Source of the DNA: Kitasatospora purpeofusca
GTDB lineage: Bacteria; Actinomycetota; Actinomycetes; Streptomycetales; Streptomycetaceae
Direction of reading: 5' to 3'
Length of the DNA: 64,000 bases
Assembly: GCF_000718025.1 (NCBI RefSeq)
Contig: NZ_JODS01000038.1
Location: forward strand, 29,733-93,732
Shown: positions 34,644 through 43,409 of the stretch, piece after piece
Position numbering within the stretch: the first letter of the stretch is position 1
Layout of the letters: the number at the start of each line of letters is the position of its first letter
Made by a program: the position numbers and the translations under genes
The notes under the pieces: model-generated
Seen by the model: the letters and a program-made list of their open reading frames with translations, nothing else
The model's database searches: none
Told to the model about the DNA's origin: nothing

Positions 34644-35537
34644 GTGGACGGGGAAGACTTTCTGGCGGCCCGCTTCGAGGAGCACCGGCCCCATCTCCGG
34701 GCGGTGGCCTACCGGATGCTCGGCTCGCTGAGCGAGGCCGAGGACGCGGTGCAGGAGGCCTGGTTCAAGCTGAGCCGCTCGGACGTGAGCGAGGTGGCCA
34801 ACCTGGCCGGCTGGCTGACCACCGTGGTCGGACGGGTCTGCCTGGACCTGCTGCGCTCGCGGGCGGCCCGGCGCGAGGACCCGCTGGAGCACCAGGACGG
34901 CCAGGAGGTCCGACTGCCCGATCCGATCATCGGCGGAATCCGGGCCCTCGACCCCGAGCAGGAGATACTCACGGCCGACTCGGTCGGCATCGCGCTGATG
35001 ATCGTCCTGGAGACGCTGGCACCGGCGGAGCGGCTCTCCTTCGTCCTGCACGACATGTTCTCGGTGCCGTTCGACGAGATCGCCCCGATCCTCGGCCGCA
35101 CCGCCGCCTCCACCCGCCAGCTCGCCAGCCGCGCCCGGCGCCGGGTCCAGGGCGCCGCACCCGCGCCGGACGCCGACCTGGCGCTGCGCCGCGAGGTGGT
35201 GCGGGCGTTCCTGACCGCCGCCCGCGGCGGGGACTTCGAGGCGCTGCTCGCCGTCCTCGACCCCGATGTGGTGGCCCGCTCGGACGGCGGCACCCTGCGC
35301 CCCGCCACGCTCCGGCGCGGCGCGACCGAGGTGGCGAGCGGGGCGAGCCTGTTCGGGTCGCAGTTCACCGGCGAGTCCCGGATGGTGCTGGTCAACGGGG
35401 AGCCGGCGGTGGCCAGCTTCCTCGACGGCCGCCCGCTCTCGCTCGCGGTGTTCACCGTGCGCGGCGGCAAGGTCGTCGAACTCGACATCTTCACCGACCC
35501 GGAGCGGCTGGAGCGGCTCGGCCTGTCGGCCGCCTGA
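34644..35537 (+). CDS. ECF41-family sigma factor (SigJ type) with SnoaL-like C-terminal domain
   Basis: This 297-residue sigma factor has region 2 (about 1-70: RMLGSLSEAEDAVQEAWFKL), region 4 (about 125-175: FDEIAPILGRTAASTRQLASRARRRV) and a fused SnoaL/NTF2-like domain (about 185-290) that in ECF41 factors replaces an anti-sigma factor and tunes activity. The GTG at 34644 follows GAGGA. Its presumed target, the CMD gene, lies divergent with an ECF41 consensus promoter that abuts this start codon. The signal sensed is unknown. Confidence 0.93.
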   Translation: MDGEDFLAARFEEHRPHLRAVAYRMLGSLSEAEDAVQEAWFKLSRSDVSEVANLAGWLTTVVGRVCLDLLRSRAARREDPLEHQDGQEVRLPDPIIGGIRALDPEQEILTADSVGIALMIVLETLAPAERLSFVLHDMFSVPFDEIAPILGRTAASTRQLASRARRRVQGAAPAPDADLALRREVVRAFLTAARGGDFEALLAVLDPDVVARSDGGTLRPATLRRGATEVASGASLFGSQFTGESRMVLVNGEPAVASFLDGRPLSLAVFTVRGGKVVELDIFTDPERLERLGLSAA

Positions 35538-35734
35538 CGCGGCCGTCCGACGCCGTCGGCCGGGCCGTGGGACACCCCCGCGGCCCGGCCGGCGGCACAC
35601 CCCTACCCCCCGTCGTCCCCGTGCGGCAGGATGTCGAAAAGATCTTGTCCAGGGATGTCGAGGCCCCGCGGCCCGCTCCGACCGAAGGGTGAGAGCGCGC
35701 CGAACGGGGCGCACGGACCGGGAGGACACCCGAG

Positions 35735-36109
35735 ATGAAGTACATCGCCATGATCTACGGCAACCAGGCGAAGTGGGACGCGTTCCCGGCCGAGGAGTGG
35801 CCGGCGGCGATCGCCAAGCAGGAGGCCTTCAACACCAAGTACCGCGAGACCGGCGAACTCCTCGGCGCCTACGGCCTCGCCGACGCGGCCGCCGCCCAAC
35901 TGGTCCGCCGCGCCGAGGGCCTGCCGGTCGTCACCGACGGCCCGTACCTGGAGACCAAGGAGTACCTGGCCAGCTTCTACGTGCTCGACTGCGAGAGCCT
36001 GGAGCGCGCCCAGCGGATCGCCGCCGACATGCCGTACGCGGACGTCGACCCGGTGGAGCTGTGGCCGATCCTGCACGAGTCCCCGTCCCCCGACACGGCG
36101 GACGTGTGA
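35735..36109 (+). CDS. YCII/DGPF-domain protein
   Basis: This 124-residue protein has the dimeric ferredoxin-like YCII fold, with the diagnostic DGPYLETKEYLASFYVLDC stretch (DGPF family). It is the usual partner of ECF42 sigma factors and is thought to be their target or accessory protein. Its stop overlaps the sigma factor start (GTGA), and GGAGGA precedes its ATG. The exact biochemical role is unknown in the family. Confidence 0.92.
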   Translation: MKYIAMIYGNQAKWDAFPAEEWPAAIAKQEAFNTKYRETGELLGAYGLADAAAAQLVRRAEGLPVVTDGPYLETKEYLASFYVLDCESLERAQRIAADMPYADVDPVELWPILHESPSPDTADV

Positions 36110-37452
36110 GCGGCGGTCCACTCCCCGCCTTGGGCGGCTCCGACGGCCTGTTGGGCGAACCGGGCCGCTCCGACGGCCTGCTGCGCGAACCGGGCGGCCT
36201 TGAGGGTCTGCTGCGCGAACCGGGCGGCCTCGAGGGTCTGCTGCGCGAACTCGCGCCGCAGGCCCTCGGGGCGCTGGTGCGCCGCCACGGCCGGGGCCTG
36301 TTCGACGCCTGCGAGGACGCCGTGCAGGAGGCCCTGCTGGCCGCCGCCACCCAGTGGCCGGCCGACGGCCTGCCGGAGAACCCGCGCGGCTGGCTGGTGA
36401 CGGTCGCCTCCCGGCGGCTGGTCGACGCCGTCCGCAGCGAGGCGGCCCGGCGCCGCCGCGAGGACGCCCTCGCCCTCGCCACCCCGCAGTCGGCCCTGCT
36501 CGGCCCCGCCCCCGACGCGGCGGCCGACGCCGACCGGGACGACTCCCTGCACCTGCTGTTCCTCTGCTGCCACCCCGAACTGTCCGCGCCCAGCCGGATC
36601 GCCCTCACCCTGCGCGCCGTCGGCGGTCTGACGACGGCCCAGATCGCGGCCGCGTTCCTGGTGCCCGAGTCGACGATGGCCCAGCGGATCAGCCGGGCGA
36701 AGCAGACCGTCCGCTCCTCCGGCCTGCCCGCCCGGCAGCAGGCCGAGCGCCTCGCCGAGGTCCGCCAGGTCCTCTACCTGATCTTCAACGAGGGCTACAC
36801 CACCAGCGGCGGCGAGGACCTGACCGCCCCCGAACTGTCCACCGAGGCGATCCGGCTGGCCCGGCTCCTGCTCCGGCTGGCCCCGGACGACCCCGAGACC
36901 GCCGGACTGCTCGCCCTCATGCTGCTCACCGACGCCCGCCGCCCCGCCCGCACCGGCCCGGGCGGGGTCCTGGTGCCGCTGGCGGAGCAGGACCGTTCCC
37001 GGTGGAACCGGCCCCTGGTGGAGGAGGGCGTGGACCTGATCGGCCGGACCCTGCCGCGCGGCCCGGTCGGTCCCTACCAGGTCCAGGCCGCGATCGCCGC
37101 CGTCCACGACGAGGCGCCGGACGCGGAGTCCACGGACTGGCCGCAGATCCTCGCCCTCTACGACGTGCTCGAGGGCTTCGGCGCCAACCCCTTCGTCACC
37201 CTCAACCGGGCCGTCGCCCTCGCCCTGGTCGACGGCCCGGCGGCCGGCCTGGCCGCGCTCGCCGCACTGGAGCAGGACCGGCGCCTCGCCCACCACCACC
37301 GCCTCCTCGCCACCCGCGCCCACCTGATGGAACTGCTCGGCGACCCGACGGCCGCCACCGCCTACCGCGAGGCCGCCCGCCGCGCCACCAGCGCCCCCGA
37401 ACGCCGCCACCTCACCGAGCGGGCCCGCCGACTGGAGACCTCGCAGCCATGA
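36106..37452 (+). CDS. ECF42-family sigma factor with long C-terminal extension
   Basis: This 448-residue ECF42 sigma factor has region 2 (about 60-120, CEDAVQEALLAAATQWP, NPRGWLVTVASRRLVDAVR), region 4 (about 165-215, TTAQIAAAFLVPESTMAQRISRAKQ), then the long helical, TPR-like extension (about 220-440, including NEGYTTSGG and NPFVTLNRAVAL) typical of the group. It is coupled to the YCII gene upstream and overlaps the hydrolase gene downstream by 4 nt. Its N-terminus carries four 10-residue repeats encoded by a 30-bp tandem repeat, which is unusual. Confidence 0.93.
   Translation: MSGGPLPALGGSDGLLGEPGRSDGLLREPGGLEGLLREPGGLEGLLRELAPQALGALVRRHGRGLFDACEDAVQEALLAAATQWPADGLPENPRGWLVTVASRRLVDAVRSEAARRRREDALALATPQSALLGPAPDAAADADRDDSLHLLFLCCHPELSAPSRIALTLRAVGGLTTAQIAAAFLVPESTMAQRISRAKQTVRSSGLPARQQAERLAEVRQVLYLIFNEGYTTSGGEDLTAPELSTEAIRLARLLLRLAPDDPETAGLLALMLLTDARRPARTGPGGVLVPLAEQDRSRWNRPLVEEGVDLIGRTLPRGPVGPYQVQAAIAAVHDEAPDAESTDWPQILALYDVLEGFGANPFVTLNRAVALALVDGPAAGLAALAALEQDRRLAHHHRLLATRAHLMELLGDPTAATAYREAARRATSAPERRHLTERARRLETSQP
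36133..36252 (+). repeat. Four tandem 30-bp repeats inside the ECF42 gene
   Basis: Four in-frame 30-bp units (36133-36162, 36163-36192, 36193-36222, 36223-36252) encode GGSDGLLGEP, GRSDGLLREP, GGLEGLLREP and GGLEGLLREL. Units 3 and 4 are nearly identical in DNA, so the duplication is probably recent. They extend the N-terminal helix that normally precedes region 2. Confidence 0.85.
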
Positions 37453-38252
37453 CCGAACGCACCGTGATCCGCGACGACGTCACCCTCGTCTGCCACGACC
37501 GGGGCGGCGACGGCCCGCCGCTGCTCCTGCTGCACGGCCTGGCCGGGTACGGGGGCGAGTGGGACACGTTCGCCCGGCAGCTCGGGCCGCGGTTCCGGGT
37601 GGTCACCGTCGACCAGCGCGGCCACGGCGCGAGCACCCGCCGCCCGGCGGACGTCTCCCGGGCGGCCCACGTCGCCGATGTGGTCGCCGTGATCGAGCAA
37701 CTGGACCTCGGCCCGGTGACCCTGCTCGGCCAGTCCTACGGCGGGCACGCCGCGATGCTGACTGCGGCCGCGCACCCGGAGCTCGTCGAGCGCCTGGTGA
37801 TGGTCGAGGCCGGACCGGCCGCCGGCTCGGTCCGGACCGTCGCCGACATCGGCGCCTGGTTCGCCTCCTGGCCCACCCCGTTCGCCACGGCCTCGGCCGC
37901 CGTCGAGTTCCTGGGCGGCGGCCCCGTCGGCGAGGCCTGGGCGGCCGGGCTCGAAGAACGCGCCGGCGGCCGGTACCCGCGCTTCGACCCCGACGTCATG
38001 GTGGCGGCCCTCACCGACAACACCCACCGCTCCTGGTGGCCCGAGTGGAGCCGGATCGCCTGCCCCACCCTGGTCGTCCTCGCGCAGTCCACCATCATCG
38101 ACGCCGAGCAACTCGCCCGCATGCACCACGACCGCCCCGACAGCGTCCTGACCAGCATCCCCGGCACCACCCACGACCTCCACCTCGAACGCCCCGATGC
38201 CCTGGCGGAGTTGCTCGAAGCCTTCTGCACCACCGGAGCCGGCTCCCGCTAG
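37449..38252 (+). CDS. Alpha/beta hydrolase
   Basis: This 267-residue alpha/beta-fold hydrolase has the oxyanion motif LLLLHGLAGYG, the nucleophile elbow LLGQSYGGHAA (Ser), an acidic residue region after VVLAQ, and a late His in GTTHDLHLERP. It overlaps the ECF42 stop (ATGA), so it belongs to that operon, possibly as a regulated gene. The substrate is unknown. Downstream begins the palindrome array. Confidence 0.88.
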   Translation: MTERTVIRDDVTLVCHDRGGDGPPLLLLHGLAGYGGEWDTFARQLGPRFRVVTVDQRGHGASTRRPADVSRAAHVADVVAVIEQLDLGPVTLLGQSYGGHAAMLTAAAHPELVERLVMVEAGPAAGSVRTVADIGAWFASWPTPFATASAAVEFLGGGPVGEAWAAGLEERAGGRYPRFDPDVMVAALTDNTHRSWWPEWSRIACPTLVVLAQSTIIDAEQLARMHHDRPDSVLTSIPGTTHDLHLERPDALAELLEAFCTTGAGSR

Positions 38253-39022
38253 CCCGACCCTGGCCGCACGCCGTCCGGTTCCTCCCCGCGCGCGCCGCGC
38301 GGGAAGTCGGACCCGCCGACTTCCCGCGCAGCCGCCGCCCGGCGCGCTGCGTCCTCGGGGCTTTGAGGCGTGCAGAAAGGTTTCCTCTGGGTGTGGTGCT
38401 GGTGCGGTGGAGTGGAAAGTCGGCCCGTCGACTTCCTGCGCGGGCGCTGAGCCCGGGCCGGCGGGGGTGCGGCGCCGATTCTCCGCATGGGAGGTCGACG
38501 CTGCCGACTTCCTGCGCAGCCGCTGCATGCTCGGGCCCCCGAGCCGTGCAGAAGGGTCTTCCTTGAGGTGTGGTGTTGGTGCGGTGGCGTGGAAAGTCGG
38601 CCTCGCCGACTTCCTGTGCGTCCGCCTGCCCGCCGTCACGCCCGTGGTGCGGAGATGGTGCGTGCGGTGCGGTGCCGTTGGGCGGCGTGGAAAGTCGATG
38701 CGGCCGACTTCCTGCGCAGCCGTCGCCCGCTCGCTGTGTCCCTGAGCCGCCGCTGCGTCGTGCAGAAAGGTTTCCTCGGGGTGTGCTGTCGGTGGGGCGG
38801 CGTGGAAAGTCGGCTCCTCCGACTTCCTGCGCGGCTCCCCGCCGTCGAGCTTCGGGCGGCCGATGTGCGGTGTGGAGGTGGTGCGTGCGGGTGCGGTGGG
38901 CAGCGCGGGAAGTCGACGCTGCCGACTTCCTGCGCGGGCGCAAAGCCTGGGTTCTCGGGGGTGCGGTGCCGATTCTCCGTGCGGGAAGTCGATGCCGCCG
39001 ACTTCCCGCGCAACCGTTGCCG
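38253..39022. other. Gene-poor 770-bp region between convergent genes
   Basis: I find no convincing gene here. An open frame runs through it on the minus strand, but its translation only repeats the palindrome units (QEVGxxDFP-like pieces), has no ribosome site and looks non-coding. The region is filled by the palindrome array described separately. Confidence 0.6.
38297..39009. repeat. Array of eight palindromes with repeated spacer modules
   Basis: Eight hairpin units lie at 38297-38329, 38414-38437, 38489-38512, 38591-38614, 38689-38712, 38804-38827, 38903-38935 and 38981-39009. The core is GGRAAGTCG, 7 nt (6 in unit 2), then CGACTTCC, often extended by GCGC arms up to 14 bp. Spacers are modular: CGTGCAGAAAGG with TTTCCTC recurs at about 38370, 38546 (slightly diverged) and 38759, and GGTGCGGYGCCGATTCTCCG recurs at about 38466 and 38961. 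No transposase is present. This looks like a REP/BIME-like array or a multi-hairpin RNA. Confidence 0.85.
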
Positions 39023-39604
39023 CTACCGGAGCTGTTCGGTGGCCGGTCGCAGCCGGGTGTGCAGGTGGCCGTCGAGGGGGTAGGCGGGCGGGGTCGCGGT
39101 GAGGACGCGCTCGAAGGCGTACCCGCTCTTCTCCGCGACCCGGCAGGAGGCAGCGTTGTCCACCTGGTGCAGCAGTTCGAGCCGCTGGAGCCCGCCCGGG
39201 CCCAGGGTGTCGAAGGCCCAGCCGGTGAGTGCCTCCAGCGCTCGCGGCGCGAGGCCCCGGCCGCGGGCGGGGGCGGACGTCCAGTAGCCGACCTCGGCGG
39301 TGGGCCCGCCGGGCGAGACCCGTTTGAGCACGAGGTTGCCCAGCGGCGGTTCCGGCTCCGCGCCCGGCCGTGCCTCCAGGACGGCGAAGGAGAACCGGTG
39401 CCCCGCAGCCCAGGCCTCCTGTTGGGCGCCGACCCAACGGAGCGCGTCCGCCTCGTCGTCGACGACCGAGGTCGTCCAGCGGCGCAGCACCGGGTCCCGG
39501 TACACCTCGACGAGTGCGGGCGCGTCCTCGCTCCGCCAGGGCCGGAGCAGTAGAGCAGGGGCGGACGGGGTGGCGTCGACGTGCAGGACCACGGTGTCGT
39601 TCAC
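39023..39604 (-). CDS. GNAT-family N-acetyltransferase
   Basis: This 193-residue protein is of the RimJ/RimL type. N-terminal LLLRPWRSEDAPALVEVYRDP is typical, followed by EVGYWTSAPARGRGLAPRAL (acetyl-CoA binding R/QxxGxG/A variant) and LELLHQVDNAASCRVAEKSGY. The substrate is unknown. The GTG at 39604 is the frame start; I see no good ribosome site there, so the start is uncertain. Its stop lies only 14 nt from the last palindrome of the array. Confidence 0.85.
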   Translation of the reverse strand: MNDTVVLHVDATPSAPALLLRPWRSEDAPALVEVYRDPVLRRWTTSVVDDEADALRWVGAQQEAWAAGHRFSFAVLEARPGAEPEPPLGNLVLKRVSPGGPTAEVGYWTSAPARGRGLAPRALEALTGWAFDTLGPGGLQRLELLHQVDNAASCRVAEKSGYAFERVLTATPPAYPLDGHLHTRLRPATEQLR

Positions 39605-39747
39605 TGGAGGATCGTATCCGGGGGCTCGTCCGACGCCTGGTCAACGACGTTGGCACCGCGGGCCGATGGGGGTGCCGCCCGTCTGGAGGCGCGTGACAGA
39701 CTGAGCGGCAGACGGACAGTTCGTTCGAGTAGGACACGGGGGCGGGC

Positions 39748-41622
39748 ATGAGCGGTCGGGGGACCGTGCTCGGAGGGCGCTACACGCTGACCGAGCGCAT
39801 CGGCGGCGGCGGGATGGGCGCCGTCTGGCGGGCCGAGGACTCGGTGCTCGGGCGGCCGGTGGCGGTGAAGATCCTCCACCCGGCGCTGCTGGCGGACGTG
39901 ATGTTCGCCGAACGCTTCCGCCGCGAGGCACGCATGCTCGCCCTGCTGGACCACCCGGGCATCGTCGACGTGCACGACTACGGCGAGGAGGAGCCGCCGG
40001 ACGCGGACGGTGACCGCCTCGCGTACCTGGTGATGGAGTTGGTCGACGGCCGGCCGCTGGACCGGGTTCTCACCGCGGACGGCGCCTTCCCGCCCGCCCG
40101 GGCGCTCGGACTGCTCGCCGAGGCGCTGGACGCCCTGCACGCCGCCCACCGGCGCGGCATCGTGCACCGCGACGTCAAGCCGTCCAACCTCATGCTCCGG
40201 GCCGACGGCCGGGTGACGGTCACGGACTTCGGCATCGCCCGGTCCATGGCCGGGACCAGGCTCACGGCCTCGCACGCGGTGATCGGCACCGCGCTCTACA
40301 TGGCTCCGGAACAGGCCGAGGGCAAGGCGGTCACCCCGGCCGTCGATCTCTACGCGATCGGCGTGGTCTGCTACGAACTGCTCGTCGGCAGGCCGCCGTT
40401 CACCGGCGGGGGCATGCTGGAAGTGGCGCTCAAGCACCTGCGCGAGCCCGCGCCGGAGCTGCCGGGGGACATCCCGCCGGCGGTGCGCGCGTTCGTCGCG
40501 ACGGCGCTGGCGAAGGACCCGGGCGAGCGCTTCGCCGACGCGGCCGCGATGGCGGCGGCGGCCCGGGCGGCGGCGGACGGCGAAGGGCCGTCGGCGCTCC
40601 CGGCGCCTGCCGTCGCGAAGCCCGCCGTCGCGAAGCCTGCCACCGCGGAGCCTGCGGCCGTGGAGGCTGCCCCCGCGGAACCTGTTGCCGCCGTTGCCGC
40701 CGTCGCTCCCGTCGCGAGCACGGAACCGGCCGGACGGACGCGCAGGCGGGGTTTCCTGGTGCCGGTGGTCCTGCCGATCGTGATCTCGGTCGGGACGGCC
40801 ACCGTGCTGCTCGTCGATCGCGGGCCGTTCACCTCGCAGGCACAGGAGCCGAGTTCGCCGCCCGCGGTCACGGTGACCATGACCGCCTGGCCGGCGGGCG
40901 CGTCGCCGACCGGCGGCCAGGCGCTGGCCCCGACCCCGTCCGCCGTCCCGACCGTGCCGGGCGCACCGACCGGTTCGTCCTCCTCGGCCGCGCCGGCCGC
41001 GAAGTCGACCACCCCGCCCACGGCCCCGCCCACGACTCCGCCGCCGGCCTCCGCGTCCCGGCCGGGCGGGTCCCCGTCGGCCGCCCCGAGCGCCCCGCAG
41101 CCGCCCCAGCAGTCACCCGCCCCGGCCCAACAGCCCACCCCGGCGGCTCCGTCCGCCAACGCGACCACCGCGCCCCCGGCCGCTGTCCCCCCGGCGACCA
41201 CCGCCCCCGGCGGCGCCCCGGCGAGCGGCTGCGGCGGCACCAACTGGGGCTACATCACCAATGTCGCCGACGGCCTCCGGATGGGTCTCTCCCAGGACAG
41301 CCTCGCCGGCGGCCAGGCCGTGGTCATGGGCGGCGCGACCGCCTACGGCTGGGTCCACACCGTCCCCAGCAGCTGGCACCAGTTCAACCCCTGCAAGCTG
41401 AGCGCCCCCGTCCTGGTGCAGGAGATGGACGGCCGGGTGGCCCTGTCCAGCGGCTTCAGCTTCCTCACCAACTGGACGGTCACGGCCGCGACCACCCCCG
41501 GGGCCTTCTACCTGAAGGACTACATGGGCCAGAACTGCCTGACCGACAACGGCGCTGGCGCCCAGCTCACCATGACCGCCTGCACCCCCGGCAACAAGTC
41601 CCAGGAGTTCCGAATCCCCTAG
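39748..41622 (+). CDS. Transmembrane Ser/Thr protein kinase (PknB type) with extracellular domain
   Basis: This is a 624-residue Hanks-type kinase. The kinase domain (about 10-275) has the GGGGMGAVW loop, AVKIL lysine, HRDVKPSN with catalytic D142, DFG, and GTALYMAPEQ. An Ala/Val/Glu linker with AVAKPA repeats leads to one membrane helix (about 336-356). Outside is a Pro/Ser/Thr-rich stalk (about 375-490) and a C-terminal beta-rich domain of about 130 residues with paired Cys, possibly a ligand- or carbohydrate-binding module of the ricin-B kind. No phosphatase partner is adjacent. Confidence 0.92.
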   Translation: MSGRGTVLGGRYTLTERIGGGGMGAVWRAEDSVLGRPVAVKILHPALLADVMFAERFRREARMLALLDHPGIVDVHDYGEEEPPDADGDRLAYLVMELVDGRPLDRVLTADGAFPPARALGLLAEALDALHAAHRRGIVHRDVKPSNLMLRADGRVTVTDFGIARSMAGTRLTASHAVIGTALYMAPEQAEGKAVTPAVDLYAIGVVCYELLVGRPPFTGGGMLEVALKHLREPAPELPGDIPPAVRAFVATALAKDPGERFADAAAMAAAARAAADGEGPSALPAPAVAKPAVAKPATAEPAAVEAAPAEPVAAVAAVAPVASTEPAGRTRRRGFLVPVVLPIVISVGTATVLLVDRGPFTSQAQEPSSPPAVTVTMTAWPAGASPTGGQALAPTPSAVPTVPGAPTGSSSSAAPAAKSTTPPTAPPTTPPPASASRPGGSPSAAPSAPQPPQQSPAPAQQPTPAAPSANATTAPPAAVPPATTAPGGAPASGCGGTNWGYITNVADGLRMGLSQDSLAGGQAVVMGGATAYGWVHTVPSSWHQFNPCKLSAPVLVQEMDGRVALSSGFSFLTNWTVTAATTPGAFYLKDYMGQNCLTDNGAGAQLTMTACTPGNKSQEFRIP

Positions 41623-41736
41623 CGGGCGCTAATGGCTACTAGTGGCTGTTAAGGGCTGGACGTCGGCGCTGACGATGTGCCAGGATCGTCCTGCGGCCGA
41701 CCGCAGGGGGCGGCCGCAGGAGGGGAGGACCCAGTC

Positions 41737-42234
41737 ATGTCCCAGGAGAACCCGGAGTACGTGTCGGTGCCGGTGCCGGCCCACCTCGTCCCGGCCGTGT
41801 ACGCCTTCATCGCCGAGCGCAGCGGTGTCGGCGCGGGCGCCGCCGCGTCCACCGCCGCGGACCTCGCGATCAGGTCCCCGCAGGGCGAGCAGCAGCGCCG
41901 CCGCGACGAGTGGACCGTCGAGGACCTCCGCACGCTGATCAGTGACCGCCGTGACTCCGTCCAGGTGGTCGTGGCCATTCTCGACATCCTCGCCGAGCGG
42001 CCCGGCACCCGGGTGGGCTACGGCGACCTGGCCGGGGCGCTGAAGCTCGACCGCACCCGGCTGCGTGGCGCGCTGTCCGGCTTCACCCGCGTCCTGAAGG
42101 CCCACTACGAGCGGGAGTTCTGGCCCATGTGGTGGACCGAGGTGCCGGCGGGCGAAGGCCGGGGGAGCGAGTTCGTGTATTACGTCAGCGACGTCGTCGC
42201 GAGGCGCTGGCGCGAGGCCCGCACCGAGGCCTGA
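41737..42234 (+). CDS. Hypothetical protein with winged-helix-like C-terminal part
   Basis: This 165-residue protein of unknown function has AGGAGGGGAGGAC ahead of its ATG, a strong site. Residues 1-60 may fold as a small helical segment. Residues about 80-125 (VVVAILDILAERPGTRVGYGDLAGALKLDRTRLRGALSGF) look like a winged helix with a helix-turn-helix, followed by an aromatic stretch (FWPMWWTEV). It could bind DNA. It follows the kinase gene after 114 bp and ends before a terminator. Confidence 0.75.
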   Translation: MSQENPEYVSVPVPAHLVPAVYAFIAERSGVGAGAAASTAADLAIRSPQGEQQRRRDEWTVEDLRTLISDRRDSVQVVVAILDILAERPGTRVGYGDLAGALKLDRTRLRGALSGFTRVLKAHYEREFWPMWWTEVPAGEGRGSEFVYYVSDVVARRWREARTEA

Positions 42235-42246
42235 GCGGCGGTGAAA

Positions 42247-42279
42247 GGTGCCGAGTGGCGGTCAACGCCACTCGGCACC
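42247..42279. terminator. Bidirectional terminator hairpin
   Basis: A perfect 14-bp stem (42247-42260 with 42266-42279), loop GTCAA, lies between convergent genes and has A-rich bases (AAA at 42244-42246) on its left side. Confidence 0.8.
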
Positions 42280-42306
42280 CGCCGTCCGGCCGTCACTGGG
42301 CGCCGC

Positions 42307-43119
42307 TCACAGCTCCACCTGCCGCCAGCCGTCGCCGCCCGCTCCTGCCGGGGCGGGGGAGAAGTCGTAGCGGACGCCCTCCGGGCCGAGGGCGAGCAGG
42401 GAGATCGAGGAGGAGCCCCAGATCCGGCTGTTCCCGAAGTCGCGCCGCTGGACCAGGGCGGCGGGCGCGTCGAGGGGCAGCCCGTCCCCGGTGACGATCG
42501 GCAGCCAGGCGCCCCAGGCCCGCTCGGTGCTCGGGTCGTCGAGCGACGGCAGCGGGCGGGGCTCGGCCTCGAACCGGGTCCGGAAGTGGTCGGCGCGGGC
42601 GGCCATCAGTGTGCGGATCCGCTCGGAGGCGGTGCGGTTCTCGGCCAGGCCCTCCGGCCCGTCGTTGAGGACCACGCTCAGCCCGGTCGGCAGGTGCACT
42701 TCGACGAGCCGGCCGCCGGTCCCGCCGCCCCAGCTCAGCACCCGGGCGCCGTCGGGGCGGACGACGACCAGGTGGAACGGGTCGTACCGGTCGAGGTCCA
42801 GGGTGTCGATCCGGCCGCCCCGGGCGGCGAGCAGCGGAAGTTCGCCGCGCGATAGCCGGGCGGCTTCCGGCGCCGAGGTGCCGAAGCCGTTCAGCAGGTA
42901 GGCCGCGACCGGTCCGGCGCCGCCGGAGCCCGTTCCGCCCGGCTCCACCGCGAGCCACGTCCCGCCGGCGACCAGGTCGAGTCCGCCGACCGCCGAGGGC
43001 TGCGCCGGCCAGTGGTGGCCGGGCGGCGACCAGCGCCGTCCCATGTACTCGTCCCGCACCGACAGCAGCAGTACCGGCACCGCCGCGGACGGCTCGATGC
43101 TCACGAACGCCGTACACAC
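42307..43119 (-). CDS. NRDE/TANGO2-family protein
   Basis: This 270-residue protein is of the NRDE (TANGO2) family, thought to be N-terminal-nucleophile hydrolases. The start M-C-T-A-F places a Cys at position 2, as in the family, and SVRDEYMGRRW replaces the usual NRDE motif. WLAVEPGG and ARVLSWGGG follow. The frame extends further upstream, but that part is the palindrome region and is not coding. The GTG at 43119 fits the conserved N-terminus. It is divergent from the CMD gene across a 482-bp gap. Confidence 0.85.
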   Translation of the reverse strand: MCTAFVSIEPSAAVPVLLLSVRDEYMGRRWSPPGHHWPAQPSAVGGLDLVAGGTWLAVEPGGTGSGGAGPVAAYLLNGFGTSAPEAARLSRGELPLLAARGGRIDTLDLDRYDPFHLVVVRPDGARVLSWGGGTGGRLVEVHLPTGLSVVLNDGPEGLAENRTASERIRTLMAARADHFRTRFEAEPRPLPSLDDPSTERAWGAWLPIVTGDGLPLDAPAALVQRRDFGNSRIWGSSSISLLALGPEGVRYDFSPAPAGAGGDGWRQVEL

Positions 43120-43297
43120 GTCCTGTCCCCCTGACCTCGCCCTCCCCGCGATCCTCGCACGCCTGTTCGCCGATCGGGAGGGGCAGGTCATGCGGGCGTC
43201 CGGGGTGTTCAGGGCGTCCGGGAAACCCCGGACGCTTTGGCGCCCAAGATGCTCCCGGGCTCTTGGCCCTACCCCCCGTTCCACCGCACTCCGTATA

Positions 43298-43339
43298 CTC
43301 CGCACGCTTTGCAAAGTGCACTTTGCAAAGCGTGCGGAG
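43298..43339. promoter_or_regulatory. 42-bp perfect palindrome with two CTTTGCAAAG cores
   Basis: Positions 43298-43339 form a perfect palindrome: CTCCGCACG, then two CTTTGCAAAG cores separated by TGCA (the left core is 43307-43316, the right 43321-43330), then the mirrored flank. Each core is itself a palindrome. It is a probable operator for a dimeric or tetrameric regulator. Confidence 0.7.
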
Positions 43340-43409
43340 ACCCGAGCCCTCCCCCTTGCTCCGCCCCGATGTGGACCTTCCCCGCTCTTCCCCGTCTTTC
43401 CCCGCCCTC

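Noticed and set aside
38297..39009. CRISPR array
   Set aside because: Repeats are imperfect palindromes with variable loops and the intervals are themselves repeated modules of unequal length. There are no unique spacers and no cas genes.
37362..39749. Open frame of 795 codons on the minus strand across the palindrome array
   Set aside because: It runs antisense through real genes (hydrolase, part of the GNAT gene in another frame), has no ribosome site, and its composition is that of GC-rich shadow frames. The repeated QEVGxxDFP pieces just restate the DNA repeats.
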